A DNA stretch of 64,000 nt from contig JBEKRX010000001.1 of NCBI GenBank assembly GCA_049518415.1, positions 1 to 64,000 of the forward strand. The letters are read 5' to 3'. The translations under genes were made by a program, and so were the position numbers. The notes beneath the pieces were generated by a model. That model was not told the origin of the DNA. It worked only from the letters and a program-made list of their open reading frames with translations, and ran no database searches. This DNA is from CAVQND01 sp049518415 (GTDB lineage Bacteria; Verrucomicrobiota; Verrucomicrobiia; Limisphaerales; UBA8199). Below, piece by piece: positions 43,284 through 53,000 of the stretch (its first letter is position 1; every line of letters begins with the position of its first letter).

Positions 43284-44224
43284 ACAATCACGCTCTCGTC
43301 CCTGGACCACACGGTGGGGTTTTGATACACATTGACATAGGGATTCTCCACAATCTCTAGAGAGTTCAGGTCAAAGGCAGCTTGGCCGATGACCGGCACG
43401 AGATAGAGGAAGTAACTGGCACCTAAGAGACAGGCGGCTTCAACTTCCGAAGCGGTCCAGTAGAATTGGAAGGAGTCCGCCGGAACGGCCTTCACCTCAA
43501 TGAAGCGGGGCGAGGCGAATGCGCCCTCCACGGTCAAGCTCTTGATATCGTAACACGCCGCAGGGAGCGTCGCGGAGATGTGCTGCACCTCCGCGGCCCA
43601 GGGTGAACCGAGTCGCTTTTTCTCGAAAGCAACGACCGCAAGTTCGGCGGCACGGCCGAGCCTGTGGCGACCTTCTTCTTGTTCGGCCAAGGTGGCATTG
43701 TCAGTTCGCCCCCTGACGTTCTTCGCCCAAAGGTAGAGCGGCTCAAAGCCCTTGCTGACGACGTATTGATCCGCGTCGGGCCGATAAAGAACAGCGCCGA
43801 GCTCCATGAGAAAGTTCCGCACTGAGCTTTCTTCCAGCCGGTGTTCGCCCAAGGGACGATAAACAACCTCGCCATCGCGAGGCCCGAACCGGCCCAAATA
43901 CTCGCGCAAAATCTGCCGATGGGGGCCGGGGGAGTCAGTCAGCGCCTCGGCGAGAGCGCGGGGGGTTTCACCCGGCCGTGCGCGGCAGAGGCGGGAGATC
44001 GGTTCGGGCGCAGCTTGCAGGTCCCCGCTGGAACGCACGACCCAGCCCAGCTCCTCCAAGAAGGTCAGAGTTTCGTCAAAGTTCCTCGCACGCTCTTTGT
44101 AAAGGGCGGCAACGAAGGAGTGACTGCGCCAAGCCGTGCCTTGAAGGATCTCCATAAGGGTCAAGATCTGCTGAGGCGTGATAGCGGCCAGAACCGCAGC
44201 ACATTTATTGGAAGAGCCGTTCAT
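43250..44224 (-). CDS. DUF3883-type PD-(D/E)XK nuclease-like protein
   Basis: 324 residues from MNGSSNKC. The N-terminal half is helical (winged-helix-like; TLTFLEELGWVVRS). The C-terminal half matches DUF3883: GRAAELAVVAFEKKRL with Glu194, YDIKSL with Asp226, RFIEVKAV with Glu243 and Lys245, then YWTASEVEAA with Glu260. This E...D...E-x-K layout is the PD-(D/E)XK nuclease core seen in defence-associated DUF3883 proteins. It is the likely DNA-cutting subunit. Both ends overlap its neighbours: about 20 bp with the helicase and about 34 bp with the methyltransferase. Nuclease activity is inferred. Confidence 0.8.
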   Translation of the reverse strand: MNGSSNKCAAVLAAITPQQILTLMEILQGTAWRSHSFVAALYKERARNFDETLTFLEELGWVVRSSGDLQAAPEPISRLCRARPGETPRALAEALTDSPGPHRQILREYLGRFGPRDGEVVYRPLGEHRLEESSVRNFLMELGAVLYRPDADQYVVSKGFEPLYLWAKNVRGRTDNATLAEQEEGRHRLGRAAELAVVAFEKKRLGSPWAAEVQHISATLPAACYDIKSLTVEGAFASPRFIEVKAVPADSFQFYWTASEVEAACLLGASYFLYLVPVIGQAAFDLNSLEIVENPYVNVYQNPTVWSRDESVIVCRRRSKTATT

Positions 44225-46124
44225 ACGCCTGCAGTTCATCGTCGACCGAGAACATATTCAGACCGTAAATCGGGTACTCCAGGTCAATGATGGCGCTCAT
44301 CGCTTCTGATTTCTTCCGCACGTTCGCGAGCACGTCCGCGTCTACAGTGTCAGCATACTGAAGAAAATAATAATGCGCGACCTTGTCCTCCGAGCCTCCC
44401 ACGCGATGAATTCGGTCAAGCGATTGGAGATACTGTGCGCAATTGTAGGACAGGTCGTAATAAATGGCGTGCGCGCACGCCTTGTGCAAAGAGATGGATT
44501 CCGCGCATGCAGCAGGATTGACAACGAGAACGTCGATGCCGCTCTCCGCCCTCAAGAACGCGGCGATGATCTGCTCGCGCGTTTCTTCCTCTTGGGGCTT
44601 CATTTTTTCCGTTGGCGTTTCGCCGTAGATTAGCCGGAGGCCGTGCCCCTGCTTCTGCAAGTGCCTGCAAATGAGTTTCAGCGTTTGAACGAAATTCGAC
44701 CAAACAAGCACCTTTTCCCCGTTCCCCCGGAGCTCCCCAACGATTTTGGTTAGAGCGGTGAGCTTGGCGGGCGACTCAAGCTGATCGTAGTGCTTGATGA
44801 TGTCAGCGAGAGGCGGATTGTCGGCGAGAAGGTTCTCGTTATATTCGAGCACCGCGCTGCTGAGAAGCTTCGCGTAGGAAACGGTCTGGCGCAGGCGCAT
44901 CATCCGACCTCGCCGCAGCCGGATCAGTAAGTCGATGTCGCGGAAATAGTCTTCCTTCGAAAGCGTGCGCAGCCGGTCGAGAATCGCATCGTAAACGAGC
45001 CGCTCGTACTTTGCCATTGGCACCATAATCGTCGGGTGAAGCTCCTGTGGCGCAAGGCCGAGGTCTTGCTTCCGGACGCGGTAGAAGAGCGGCCCGATGC
45101 TCCGATTGAGGAGACCGACCGCCTCGGGATCGCTTTTCCTCTGCGCGAAGTACTCGATCTGGATGCGGTCTCGGTGGCTTAACGGTGGGCAATGGGGCCA
45201 CAAGGCATCGAATAGATTGAACGAGTCGGCGTAGGTGTGAGGGAACGGGGTTCCGGTCAGCACGCAACGACGCGTGGCGTGCTGAGCCACCTTCAACACT
45301 GCGGCAGCCCACGCACCGTCCAGTTGTTTGATGTAGTGCGCCTCGTCGATCACGAAGTAGAACCGTGCGCCGCTTTCGGCAAACAAGAGGCTGACGCGCT
45401 CCCAGTCACGCTGGAGGGTTTGGAATGAAGTAAGATAAAGATCACACAGGGAGCGCCGGCCAACCGTGTAAGCGGTGCGGCGGTCGGCGACGCCGCCGCC
45501 GGCGAGCAGCGCCACCGTTGGCTCCGTGCCGACAACCGCGCGATATTCAGCGCGCCACGGTGCAAAGCAGGAGGGCGGACCAACGACGAACAGGGCGTCA
45601 ACCACGTTTCCTTTTTTCAGCCACTGAAAGACCGAGAGCACGACCGCGGTCTTGCCGCTACCTGGAACCGAAAAATTGGCACCGTTGCCTACGGCGAGCA
45701 GGTGAAGGGCGGCCTTGATTTGGTGGGGCTTAAGCTTGCGGGGAATGTGCTCGGCGACGAAGCGAAGAAAGTCCGCTACGGCGACCGCGGGGACAGCGCC
45801 ATCTTTGAACGCGCGCCCGGCCGCAATCGCGGCTTGGAGCTCGTCCCTCATCCGACCGAGTTCAGCTTGGCTGGCTGCGACTTCTTCTGCGACCACGTGC
45901 GGAATGTGGTATTTCTTGAAATAGCCGAGAAGCTTGTCGAGCGTAGTGTGCAGGTCGAGCGGACTCGCGACGAACCGCCGCGATGGGGCGTCAGCTTTGA
46001 AGCCCCAATAGACAAGCTGGCTGTAGTGTTTACCGGCGACGACTCCCGCATCATCCTCGACAAGCAGACGATCTCCGTCAAGCCTGATGCGTGTAGTCAC
46101 TTCTTGTTGGCGAGCGACTCGCAT
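44205..46124 (-). CDS. SNF2/superfamily 2 helicase-type ATPase
   Basis: 639 residues. A ~130-residue N-terminal region of unknown fold precedes the two RecA lobes: LKPHQIKAALHLL (Q-like), Walker A PGSGKT (~154-159), motif II DEAH (260-263), motif III TGTPFP, then VWSNFVQTL (motif IV), ESISLHKACAHAIYYDLS (V) and QSLDRIHRVGG (VI). DRIHRxG is the SNF2 form. It should translocate on duplex DNA and drive the nuclease. It overlaps the ParB-like gene by 28 bp upstream and the DUF3883 gene by 20 bp downstream, indicating one operon. Confidence 0.92.
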   Translation of the reverse strand: MRVARQQEVTTRIRLDGDRLLVEDDAGVVAGKHYSQLVYWGFKADAPSRRFVASPLDLHTTLDKLLGYFKKYHIPHVVAEEVAASQAELGRMRDELQAAIAAGRAFKDGAVPAVAVADFLRFVAEHIPRKLKPHQIKAALHLLAVGNGANFSVPGSGKTAVVLSVFQWLKKGNVVDALFVVGPPSCFAPWRAEYRAVVGTEPTVALLAGGGVADRRTAYTVGRRSLCDLYLTSFQTLQRDWERVSLLFAESGARFYFVIDEAHYIKQLDGAWAAAVLKVAQHATRRCVLTGTPFPHTYADSFNLFDALWPHCPPLSHRDRIQIEYFAQRKSDPEAVGLLNRSIGPLFYRVRKQDLGLAPQELHPTIMVPMAKYERLVYDAILDRLRTLSKEDYFRDIDLLIRLRRGRMMRLRQTVSYAKLLSSAVLEYNENLLADNPPLADIIKHYDQLESPAKLTALTKIVGELRGNGEKVLVWSNFVQTLKLICRHLQKQGHGLRLIYGETPTEKMKPQEEETREQIIAAFLRAESGIDVLVVNPAACAESISLHKACAHAIYYDLSYNCAQYLQSLDRIHRVGGSEDKVAHYYFLQYADTVDADVLANVRKKSEAMSAIIDLEYPIYGLNMFSVDDELQAYERLFQ

Positions 46125-47500
46125 TGCTTCTTGTAGTGGTAAATCTCGTTTTCGATGTCGCGCGCACGCTTCTGGATGTCAGACGCGAGCTGCCGCGCCT
46201 TGGCGAAATCAGATACCGAGATGGAAGGCACCTTCATACGCTCGTGCGTCAACTTGCGGTAGGCGGCATCGAGGAGCGTGATTGGTGTCTCCTTCTCCTG
46301 GTTTGACTCCTGGTAATCCAAGGCCCTTTTCAGGCGGTGAATGACATCCTGCTGGTAACGCTCCACCCATTTGCGGTCGTTCTGTTCGGCGGACAACGGG
46401 TTACCCTTATCGTCGAATCGCTCCTTGCTGGGCAACACCGCATCAACCTCCTCGCTGATTTTCAACAGCTCCTTTCGACTCTCCTTGACCGCGCAGAGCT
46501 TTGGGAACTGCCGCATGATCATGTGAAGTTTTGGCAGGCCCTTAAAGTGGCGGAGCCGGATCAGCTTGAACGCCGCATCCTCGAGCCCACCGATATCTTC
46601 TTCATCCACACCGCTGGTCAGGAGCCAATTTGGATTTTTGAAGCAACGTTGGTAGGTGTAACTGCTGTAGTCGGTAAAGGCCTGCCAACGGCCTTCTGGG
46701 TCGGCCCGACCGGCAGACACTGTGGAGTATAACCCGTCGCGTCCAAAAAGCTGCAGGTAACCGTCCACGCGCTCCAGCGGCAGGAGATAGTCCTTTTCGA
46801 CATCGCGGACCGCCTGGTCGATTTCCTTCTCGGAACCGCGGACATAGCGCGGGTCGTCGCGGAGCTGTTCCTCCAAGGTGAATCCCAGCTCCATCTTACG
46901 TTTGATCGAAAGAGCACGGTCGAAGCCGTAGTATTCCGATTTGCCTTCGCTCTGGAGTTGGTAGCGATTCTCCAGCTGCTCGATCTCCCGCAAAGCCGGG
47001 GGACCGCCGGGGTCGCCGGGACCGGGCAGGATCACGACTTTCATGAATTCAAACTCCGGCCGGCCGCGATCTTTCTTGCCAAGTTTCTCCATCACCATCT
47101 TGCGGCGGTTCCCGTTGATGATGAATCCGTCGCAGGTGACGATCGCCGGCTCGTTTTGGCCGGAGTGAGCGATGGACTTCGTCAAGATCTCGGTCTTCTC
47201 GGGATCCTTTTCCTCCAGAAATCCCTCTAAAATGGTCTGGGCCTCGGTCGTTTTCTCATCCAGAGGGCCGCAACTTTTCTGGTAATCGAGCACGTCGGAG
47301 GCGATGCGGCCGTTATCCTTTCGGTACCGCAACAGGCCGATGGGGACCTGCTCAATGGGGCGCTCGACACCGTCCTTCTTCTCATTGCGGAAGTTGATAA
47401 CCGTGTGCGCGGGCTTCGCGCCGCTCGTTTTCTTCTGCCGGATGAGCTTGGCGAAATCCTCGACGATTTCTCGTTTGGCGTCAGTAGTGATAGCAGGCAT
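46097..47500 (-). CDS. ParB/sulfiredoxin-fold protein with long helical C-terminus
   Basis: 467 residues from the ATG at 47500. Residues ~45-140 contain the ParB N-terminal fold: VPIGLLRYRKDNGRI, then a spacer, LTKSIAHSGQNEPAIVTCDGFIINGNRR with GNRR at 130-133, the variant of the CTP/ATP-binding GERR box. The rest (~200-467) is Lys/Glu-rich and helical with coiled-coil-like ends (ARQLASDIQKRARDIENEIYHYKKQ). Similar ParB-fold proteins act in DNA-modification systems as target or modification sensors and sometimes nickases. Its place before helicase, nuclease and methyltransferase suggests such a role here; inferred. Confidence 0.82.
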   Translation of the reverse strand: MPAITTDAKREIVEDFAKLIRQKKTSGAKPAHTVINFRNEKKDGVERPIEQVPIGLLRYRKDNGRIASDVLDYQKSCGPLDEKTTEAQTILEGFLEEKDPEKTEILTKSIAHSGQNEPAIVTCDGFIINGNRRKMVMEKLGKKDRGRPEFEFMKVVILPGPGDPGGPPALREIEQLENRYQLQSEGKSEYYGFDRALSIKRKMELGFTLEEQLRDDPRYVRGSEKEIDQAVRDVEKDYLLPLERVDGYLQLFGRDGLYSTVSAGRADPEGRWQAFTDYSSYTYQRCFKNPNWLLTSGVDEEDIGGLEDAAFKLIRLRHFKGLPKLHMIMRQFPKLCAVKESRKELLKISEEVDAVLPSKERFDDKGNPLSAEQNDRKWVERYQQDVIHRLKRALDYQESNQEKETPITLLDAAYRKLTHERMKVPSISVSDFAKARQLASDIQKRARDIENEIYHYKKQCESLANKK

Positions 47501-47840
47501 ACGGTATCCCTTGGTTGGCCCTGGAGCGGGGCGATCTCTCCATCGGCTCGGGGGTGGCCATTTGGCCCACGAGGTCGGCTGCGATGATGACTTTGCGACC
47601 CCGCCCTTCGCGCTCTTCCGCCACCACGTCGCCCGGCAAAACCAGGTCGCCGTAGATGCGCTTGAGCCGCGCGGCAAAGTCGGGGCGTTTCTTGGTTTTG
47701 GCCGGCTTGGGGCGGGGCGGAGGAGACAGGATCGCGATGATCTTGCCGCGCTTGCTGATTTCCACCGGCTCGCCTTGTTCCACCCAGGCGAAGACGCCGC
47801 CGAAGTCGTGCCGCAGTTTTTTCAAGGTCGCCGTCCTCAT
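47481..47840 (-). CDS. Phd/YefM-like antitoxin-type protein without a toxin partner
   Basis: 119 residues from the ATG at 47840. RTATLKKLRHDFGGVFAWVEQGEPVEISKRGKIIAILSP in outline is the Phd/YefM DNA-binding fold. A longer basic, Pro-rich middle follows and the C-terminus is unusual (KVIIAADLVGQMATPE...). KVIIAADLV resembles the first strand of a PIN toxin, so the tail may be a relic of a fused or lost VapC. No toxin gene follows; instead the ParB-like gene starts 20 bp before its stop. It may now repress the cassette promoter. Confidence 0.68.
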   Translation of the reverse strand: MRTATLKKLRHDFGGVFAWVEQGEPVEISKRGKIIAILSPPPRPKPAKTKKRPDFAARLKRIYGDLVLPGDVVAEEREGRGRKVIIAADLVGQMATPEPMERSPRSRANQGIPYACYHY

Positions 47841-47953
47841 GTAAAACAAGGATGTTCAACCGTTCGGGAAAGTCAACGCTTGAGTGCAGCAATCTGCCGC
47901 GTGCTACTTGGGCGAGCGCCGCCAGCGTAGTTGAGGGAAAGCGGGGCGATTTT

Positions 47954-47970
47954 CCTCACGGTTCGTGAGG
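47954..47970. repeat. Perfect 7-bp stem hairpin CCTCACG-GTT-CGTGAGG
   Basis: An isolated symmetric hairpin about 110 bp upstream of the Phd-like start. It could be an operator for a regulator such as the Phd-like protein, or another REP-type palindrome. Confidence 0.45.
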
Positions 47971-48098
47971 CGCGGCCGCCGCGGTCCCTCAATTATCTTG
48001 AAAGCCTTTTCTGTCCTTGCCGTGGCTGTCCAGGCCACCTTTCCCGATGCCTCCAAAGCAAGAGAATTGGTAGCAAATAAAGCAGGCCAGAGAACCAC

Positions 48099-48195
48099 GG
48101 CGGCGCAGGAAATGCCGCAACCTGGCGGAGCACTGCATTGGCCACATTGGCTGCATTGGCCACATTGGCCATTTTTGCCAAAAAACTGGCCAGCC
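48099..48195. repeat. Minisatellite element, copy B (right border of the cassette)
   Basis: Inverted relative to copy A (41955-42093). Reading its minus strand gives the same left flank (GGCCAGTTTTTTGGCAAAAA), about five 9-bp units, and the same right flank ending GCGGCATTTCCTGCGCCGCC. The array is shorter by about four units, so copy number varies between copies. Confidence 0.88.
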
Positions 48196-48476
48196 GGCGG
48201 TTCAGGGGTAGCCAAAACATACGAATTGATCCAGTATCGGAACGTATGAAAAAGCCCTCTCTCGACTTTCCCGGAATCGTCGGCCGGGCCATGGACTGCT
48301 TTGGACTCAAAGGCGCACGGGCGGCGAAGGTTTGCGGCAGCGAGGCGCCAATCCTTCTCCGGTCCATTCTCCTCGGCGCGACCGCGCCGCTGCCAGAGAA
48401 TCTTCGCCGCCCGCGAGCACTCCAGGCTAGAGCACCGCGGCTGGGGAAGGCCCTGGGAGCGGTGTGGAGCTCGCCA

Positions 48477-49880
48477 ATGGGCAGGGACCTTGGTTGCGGC
48501 CTCGCCGCGCTGATGGCCTTGCTCCCGGGTCCGACAGCCCAAGGCGGTGAATGGCGCGTCGGCGCGGCCCAGGTGGAGATCACGCCGCCGCCGGGCGTGC
48601 CCATGGCCGGGTACTACCACGAGCGCAGCGCGGAGGGCGTGCTCGACCCGCTTTACAGCAAGGCGCTGGTGATCGAGTGCGAAGGCCGGCGCGCCGCTTT
48701 GGTGGCGCTCGATCTCATCGGCGTCACGCGTGCGATTACCGACCAGGCGCGCGGGGCCATCGAAAAGAGCGCCGGCCTCCCGGGCGACCACGTGATGATC
48801 AGCGCCACCCATGCGCACACCGGGCCCCTGCTGGCGGACCAGGGCCGGCACAGCGCCGACCTGGGAGGCGCCAAGCCGATCGCGGTGGATTACACCCGGG
48901 CCCTGCCTGGCCGCATTGCCGAGAGCGTGCGGTTGGCAAACGAGCGCCTCCAGCCGGCCCGCCTGAATACCGCCAAGGGGCGCTGCGAGAACCTCGCCTT
49001 CAATCGCCGCTACTTCATGCGCGACGGCACCGTGGGCTGGAACCCGGGCAAGCTCAACCCCAACATCATCATGGCCGCGGGCCCCACGGACCCCGAGGTG
49101 GGCGTCCTTTATTGCGAGCAGCCGGGGGCCGCGGGCCCGCTCGACGCGATTGCCACTTACGTGAATTTTGCCATGCACCCCGATACGACCGGCGGCAGCA
49201 AGATCAGCGCCGATTGGCCGGGCGCGCTGGGCCGCGTGCTGGCCGGCTACCACGGCGCCAACCACTTGACCCTCGTAGCCAACGGCACGTGCGGGAATAT
49301 CAACCATGTTGATTTCTCGTGGTCCTGGCCCAGCAGCGGCCCTTTCGAGCAGAATCGCATCGCCGCCATCCTCGGGGCGGCGGTATTCCAGGCCTACAAG
49401 GATATGAAGCCGTTGACCGCCGGCCCTCTAAGGGCAGCCTCTGAGTCGGTGGAACTGGCCTTGCCGGAGATCAGCCCCGAGCAAGTCGAGGCGGCGCAGC
49501 AGGCGGTCGCGGCGGCCCGGGACGATCGCGGCGGGAACTTCCTGAAGCTGGTGCGGGCCTATCGCGTCCTGGATGTGGCGGCGCGCCAGGGCAAGCCGCA
49601 CCAGGTCGAAGTCCAGGTCATTGCGCTGGGCCGCCGCCTGGCCTGGGTGGGCCTGCCCGGGGAGGTGTTTGTCGAGTTGGGGCTGGCGATCAAGAAACTG
49701 TCTCCCTTCGAGCAGACGTTCGTCGTCGAACTGGCCAACGAGAACATCGGTTACATTCCCGACCGGCGCAGTTACGCGGAAGGCAATTACGAGCCTGAGA
49801 GCGCAAGGTGCGCCGCCGGTTCGGGGGAGAAATTGGTCGAGGCGGCCCTCAGGCTATTGAATTCGCTGCCGCCACGGTAA
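48477..49880 (+). CDS. Neutral/alkaline ceramidase-like secreted hydrolase
   Basis: 467 residues from the ATG at 48477, chosen for GGAG 8 bp upstream and a signal peptide (MGRDLGCGLAALMALLPGP, cleavage near TAQ). WRVGAAQVEITPPPGVPMAGY is the standard opening of neutral ceramidase N-terminal domains. Zn-binding and catalytic regions are ISATHAHTGPLL and YVNFAMHPDTTGGSKISADWPGALGRVL (in outline). The C-terminal beta-sandwich of true ceramidases is missing. In Verrucomicrobiota and Planctomycetes this domain is abundant with unknown substrates. Its low-complexity upstream extension is excluded. Confidence 0.87.
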   Translation: MGRDLGCGLAALMALLPGPTAQGGEWRVGAAQVEITPPPGVPMAGYYHERSAEGVLDPLYSKALVIECEGRRAALVALDLIGVTRAITDQARGAIEKSAGLPGDHVMISATHAHTGPLLADQGRHSADLGGAKPIAVDYTRALPGRIAESVRLANERLQPARLNTAKGRCENLAFNRRYFMRDGTVGWNPGKLNPNIIMAAGPTDPEVGVLYCEQPGAAGPLDAIATYVNFAMHPDTTGGSKISADWPGALGRVLAGYHGANHLTLVANGTCGNINHVDFSWSWPSSGPFEQNRIAAILGAAVFQAYKDMKPLTAGPLRAASESVELALPEISPEQVEAAQQAVAAARDDRGGNFLKLVRAYRVLDVAARQGKPHQVEVQVIALGRRLAWVGLPGEVFVELGLAIKKLSPFEQTFVVELANENIGYIPDRRSYAEGNYEPESARCAAGSGEKLVEAALRLLNSLPPR

Positions 49881-50008
49881 TTCGGCTTCGTCACCGTGCG
49901 AATGCCCAACCGCCACTCAGGAGGCAATGTCGGGGAACATGATTGCTGCGGGCTTGCGCTGTTCGGTGCGTTCCTTGGCCACGGTTACTCGGGGACCAGC
50001 GCTTGGGT

Positions 50009-53000
50009 TCAGTGGGGGGCGTCCAGTTCGGCGAAGGAAGGCACTCGCCACAGGTAGCAATGGGCGTCATCTGACCCACACAGCAGCGCAGCGCCGTCCG
50101 GCGAGAATTTTATCCAGTAAAACAAGCCGCCCGGCGCGTCCAGGGTGAGCAACTCCCGCCGGGTCCTGAAATCCCACAGGCGCGCGGCGGAACCCCCGCT
50201 GAGCGCCGTCGCCAGCCGCCTGCCATCCGGCGAGAAGGCCACGGCGTGAAGACCAAGGAAATGGCCCTTCCAGTAGGCAGTGCGGCGGCGCGTCCTCGTG
50301 TCCCAAAGCGCCACCGTGCCGTCGTCGCTGGTGGAGGCCAAAACGCTCCCGTCGGGGGAAAAACCCAGGCCAACGACCCAATGGCGATGACACGGGGTTT
50401 CATCGAGTCGCTGGCCTCGGGCAGCATCCCACCACGCGAGGCGGCCCTCAGCTAAGCCCAGGACCAGCAACCGCCCGTCAGGAGACAAGGCTGCGCTACG
50501 GGCGGCGTTTCTCTCCGCAAAGGAAGCGCGCTTGGCCCAGGTCTTCGCATCCCAAATGGTGACCAGCCCCGGGGCATTCCACGGGCTCCACGCTACAAGG
50601 GAGTTCTCCTGTTTCGAGAACAGCAGGCCGGAGGCCGGGCGCGCGTGTCCGCCGAGACTGGTGACCAGGTTGGCCGACTGCAGAGACCAGATGCGGACCA
50701 GGCCCTCGCGGGTTGCGCAGGCCAGAAGGCCGCGTCCAGGCGCCGTGGCCAGGGCGGCGTTATTGGTGCCAAGGGCAGGGATCACCGAAAGCTGTTGCGG
50801 GTCGCCGGGACGCCAGAGGGCGACGGCGCCTTGCTGGTCGAGAACCGCGACGGAGGGTCCGCTGGCAGCGTAACCAGGGCGCCGGAGCCGTCCGGGGAGG
50901 TCCAACCGGAGGGCGCGCGGTCGCACCTTGTCAATGTCCCAGCGGGCGAGAGTTCCGTCTTTGCAGCCGGTGATCAGGTTGGTCCGACGCTCATCAAAGG
51001 CGAGGCTCCAAACTTCATCCAAGTGGCCGCGGAGCTTCAGAATCAGACGGCGCGCGCTCACATCCCAGACGCCGATCGTCTGATCGGCACTGCCCGACAG
51101 CAGCCGGCTGCCGTCACCGGAGAATTGGAGAACGCAAATCCAATTGCGGTGTCCCGCCAGCGAGCCGGCTGGTTGGCCGGTGGCTGGATTCCAAAGCCGG
51201 ATGTCCTCTGCGGAGAAGCCGCTGCCGGAGGCCAGCAGCTTGCCATCCGGCGAATAGGCCAGACTCATGATCTCCTGCTGGTGTGCCGGGATGTCCACCA
51301 GGACGCGGTCGGCAGCCCAGTCCAATATGCGGATTCGGCCAGAAGCGTCGCCCACGGCCAGGTGGCCTCCATCCGGGGAAAAGGAGATCGGTCCCCCGTG
51401 TTCCTCACCCTGGAAATGAAAATCAAGGTAACGCCTCACGGTTTGGCGGGTTTCCAGGTCCCACACACAGACGCCGCTCTCCGGATGGGAAGAGGCCAGG
51501 TATCGCCCGTCCGGCGAAAAGCTTAGGCGGTTGGCATAGTTGGTGTGAGCCAGCTCTCCGACGACGCGCGGCGGGTCGAGCTGCCAAAGCCGGATGCCGC
51601 CGCGCGGCGCCGAGGCGGCCAGGAGTCTGCCAGTGGGCGAGAAGGCAACCGCCGCAAAGGCTACGTTTGTTTCGAGTGTGGCCGTACGGGCCAGTGAGGC
51701 CGGGTCCCACAGCTCCACCGTTCCGCCGTACCGGCCGACCGCCAGTGTCCGCCCGTCTGGGGACAACGCCGTACGAAACACCGAGTCGTTGGAAGAGGCA
51801 TTTGTCGCTGCATACTCGCTGTTCGACTCCGCCGCAAGAAATCGCCATTCGAAACCGCGCAGGTGTTCCCGACCGGAGCCGGGCCGGTAACGAGCGAGCA
51901 GCGTTCGCGCCTTGCCCAGGTCGTAGGCGAGCAGGGCCTGCTGCGCCTCGTTCATATCCGCGGCGTAGGCGTTGGCTTCAGCCAGGTTACGCGCCTGCTG
52001 CGTCCGCCAAAACCCATAGCCGAGCGCCGTCGCCAGTACCAGGAGAGCTGCGGCGGCCGCGCTGCTGATGACAGCCACTCGATGTCGCTGCGCCGCCCGA
52101 CGCGCCAGCATCAGGCCCTCTTGGCGGCGGCGCTGCCGAGCGGGAAGGCTGCGAAGGTTGTCCGCCAGTTGGCCGGCCCCGGCAAATCGCTCCGCCGGAT
52201 TACCGGCAAAACAGCGCTTCAAATCCTCGCGCAGCAACGGGTCTGAGACGTCGTCCGCCCAGTCGGTCGTGACCGGCCTGGTAAAGTCGGCGACCAGCAA
52301 TTGATAGAGCACCACCCCGAGCGAATAGATATCCGAGCGAATCGAGGCAGGTTTGCCGGCCAGCAACTCCGGCGCCATGTAAAGTTGCGTCCCAGTCTTC
52401 GACGAGGACGAGTCGGCCAGAATGGTCTGCGTGAAGCCGGCGCGCGTCACCCCGGCCAAATATTCCTCCGAGATGACCTGGCCGATCCCGAAATCCGTAA
52501 GCTTCGCCTCGAGCGACCTCGGACCTCGGGCCTCGGGCTTGGGACTTCCCACCAGGATGTTGGCCGGTTTCACATCCCGGTGAATCACCCCCGCATCATG
52601 CGCCGCCTGGAGGGCATCGGCGATCTGCGCCACAATCTCGAGCCTCGTATCCAGCGGCGGCTTGTCGGCACCCCCTTGGCCTTGGCACCAGGCCTGCAAG
52701 TCCTGCCCCGGCGCGTAGTCCATCTCCACGTAGTAGGGCGGCTGGTCAAAATAGACCTCCAACAAACGCACGATGTTCGGATGATCGCCCATCCGCTCCT
52801 TGAGCAACCGAAACAGCGTCATCTCCCGCTTGAGCGAACGCACCCGGTCGGCCCTGAAGCAGAACTTAAAGACCCTCCGTTCAGTCTTGAGCGTTTGATG
52901 CCGCCCCAGCCAGACCTCCCCAAAGCCCCCCTCGCCCAGCTTTTGTTCCAATACCCATTTGGTATTGGGCACCGACCCGCCGATGGCCGGCCGCCAGCCC

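Larger units (their letters stand above)
47850..48476. other. Gap upstream of the cassette
   Basis: About 630 bp separating the divergent cassette and the ceramidase-like gene. It holds a perfect hairpin CCTCACG-GTT-CGTGAGG at 47954-47970 and minisatellite copy B (48099-48195). The frame of the downstream gene stays open to 48249, but 48249-48476 has low-complexity, non-conserved translation and is judged non-coding. The cassette promoter should lie just left of 47880; no clear boxes seen. Confidence 0.6.

Noticed and set aside
48249..48476. N-terminal extension of the ceramidase-like protein
   Set aside because: No conservation expected, unusual composition, and an ATG at 48477 with GGAG and a signal peptide is a better start.
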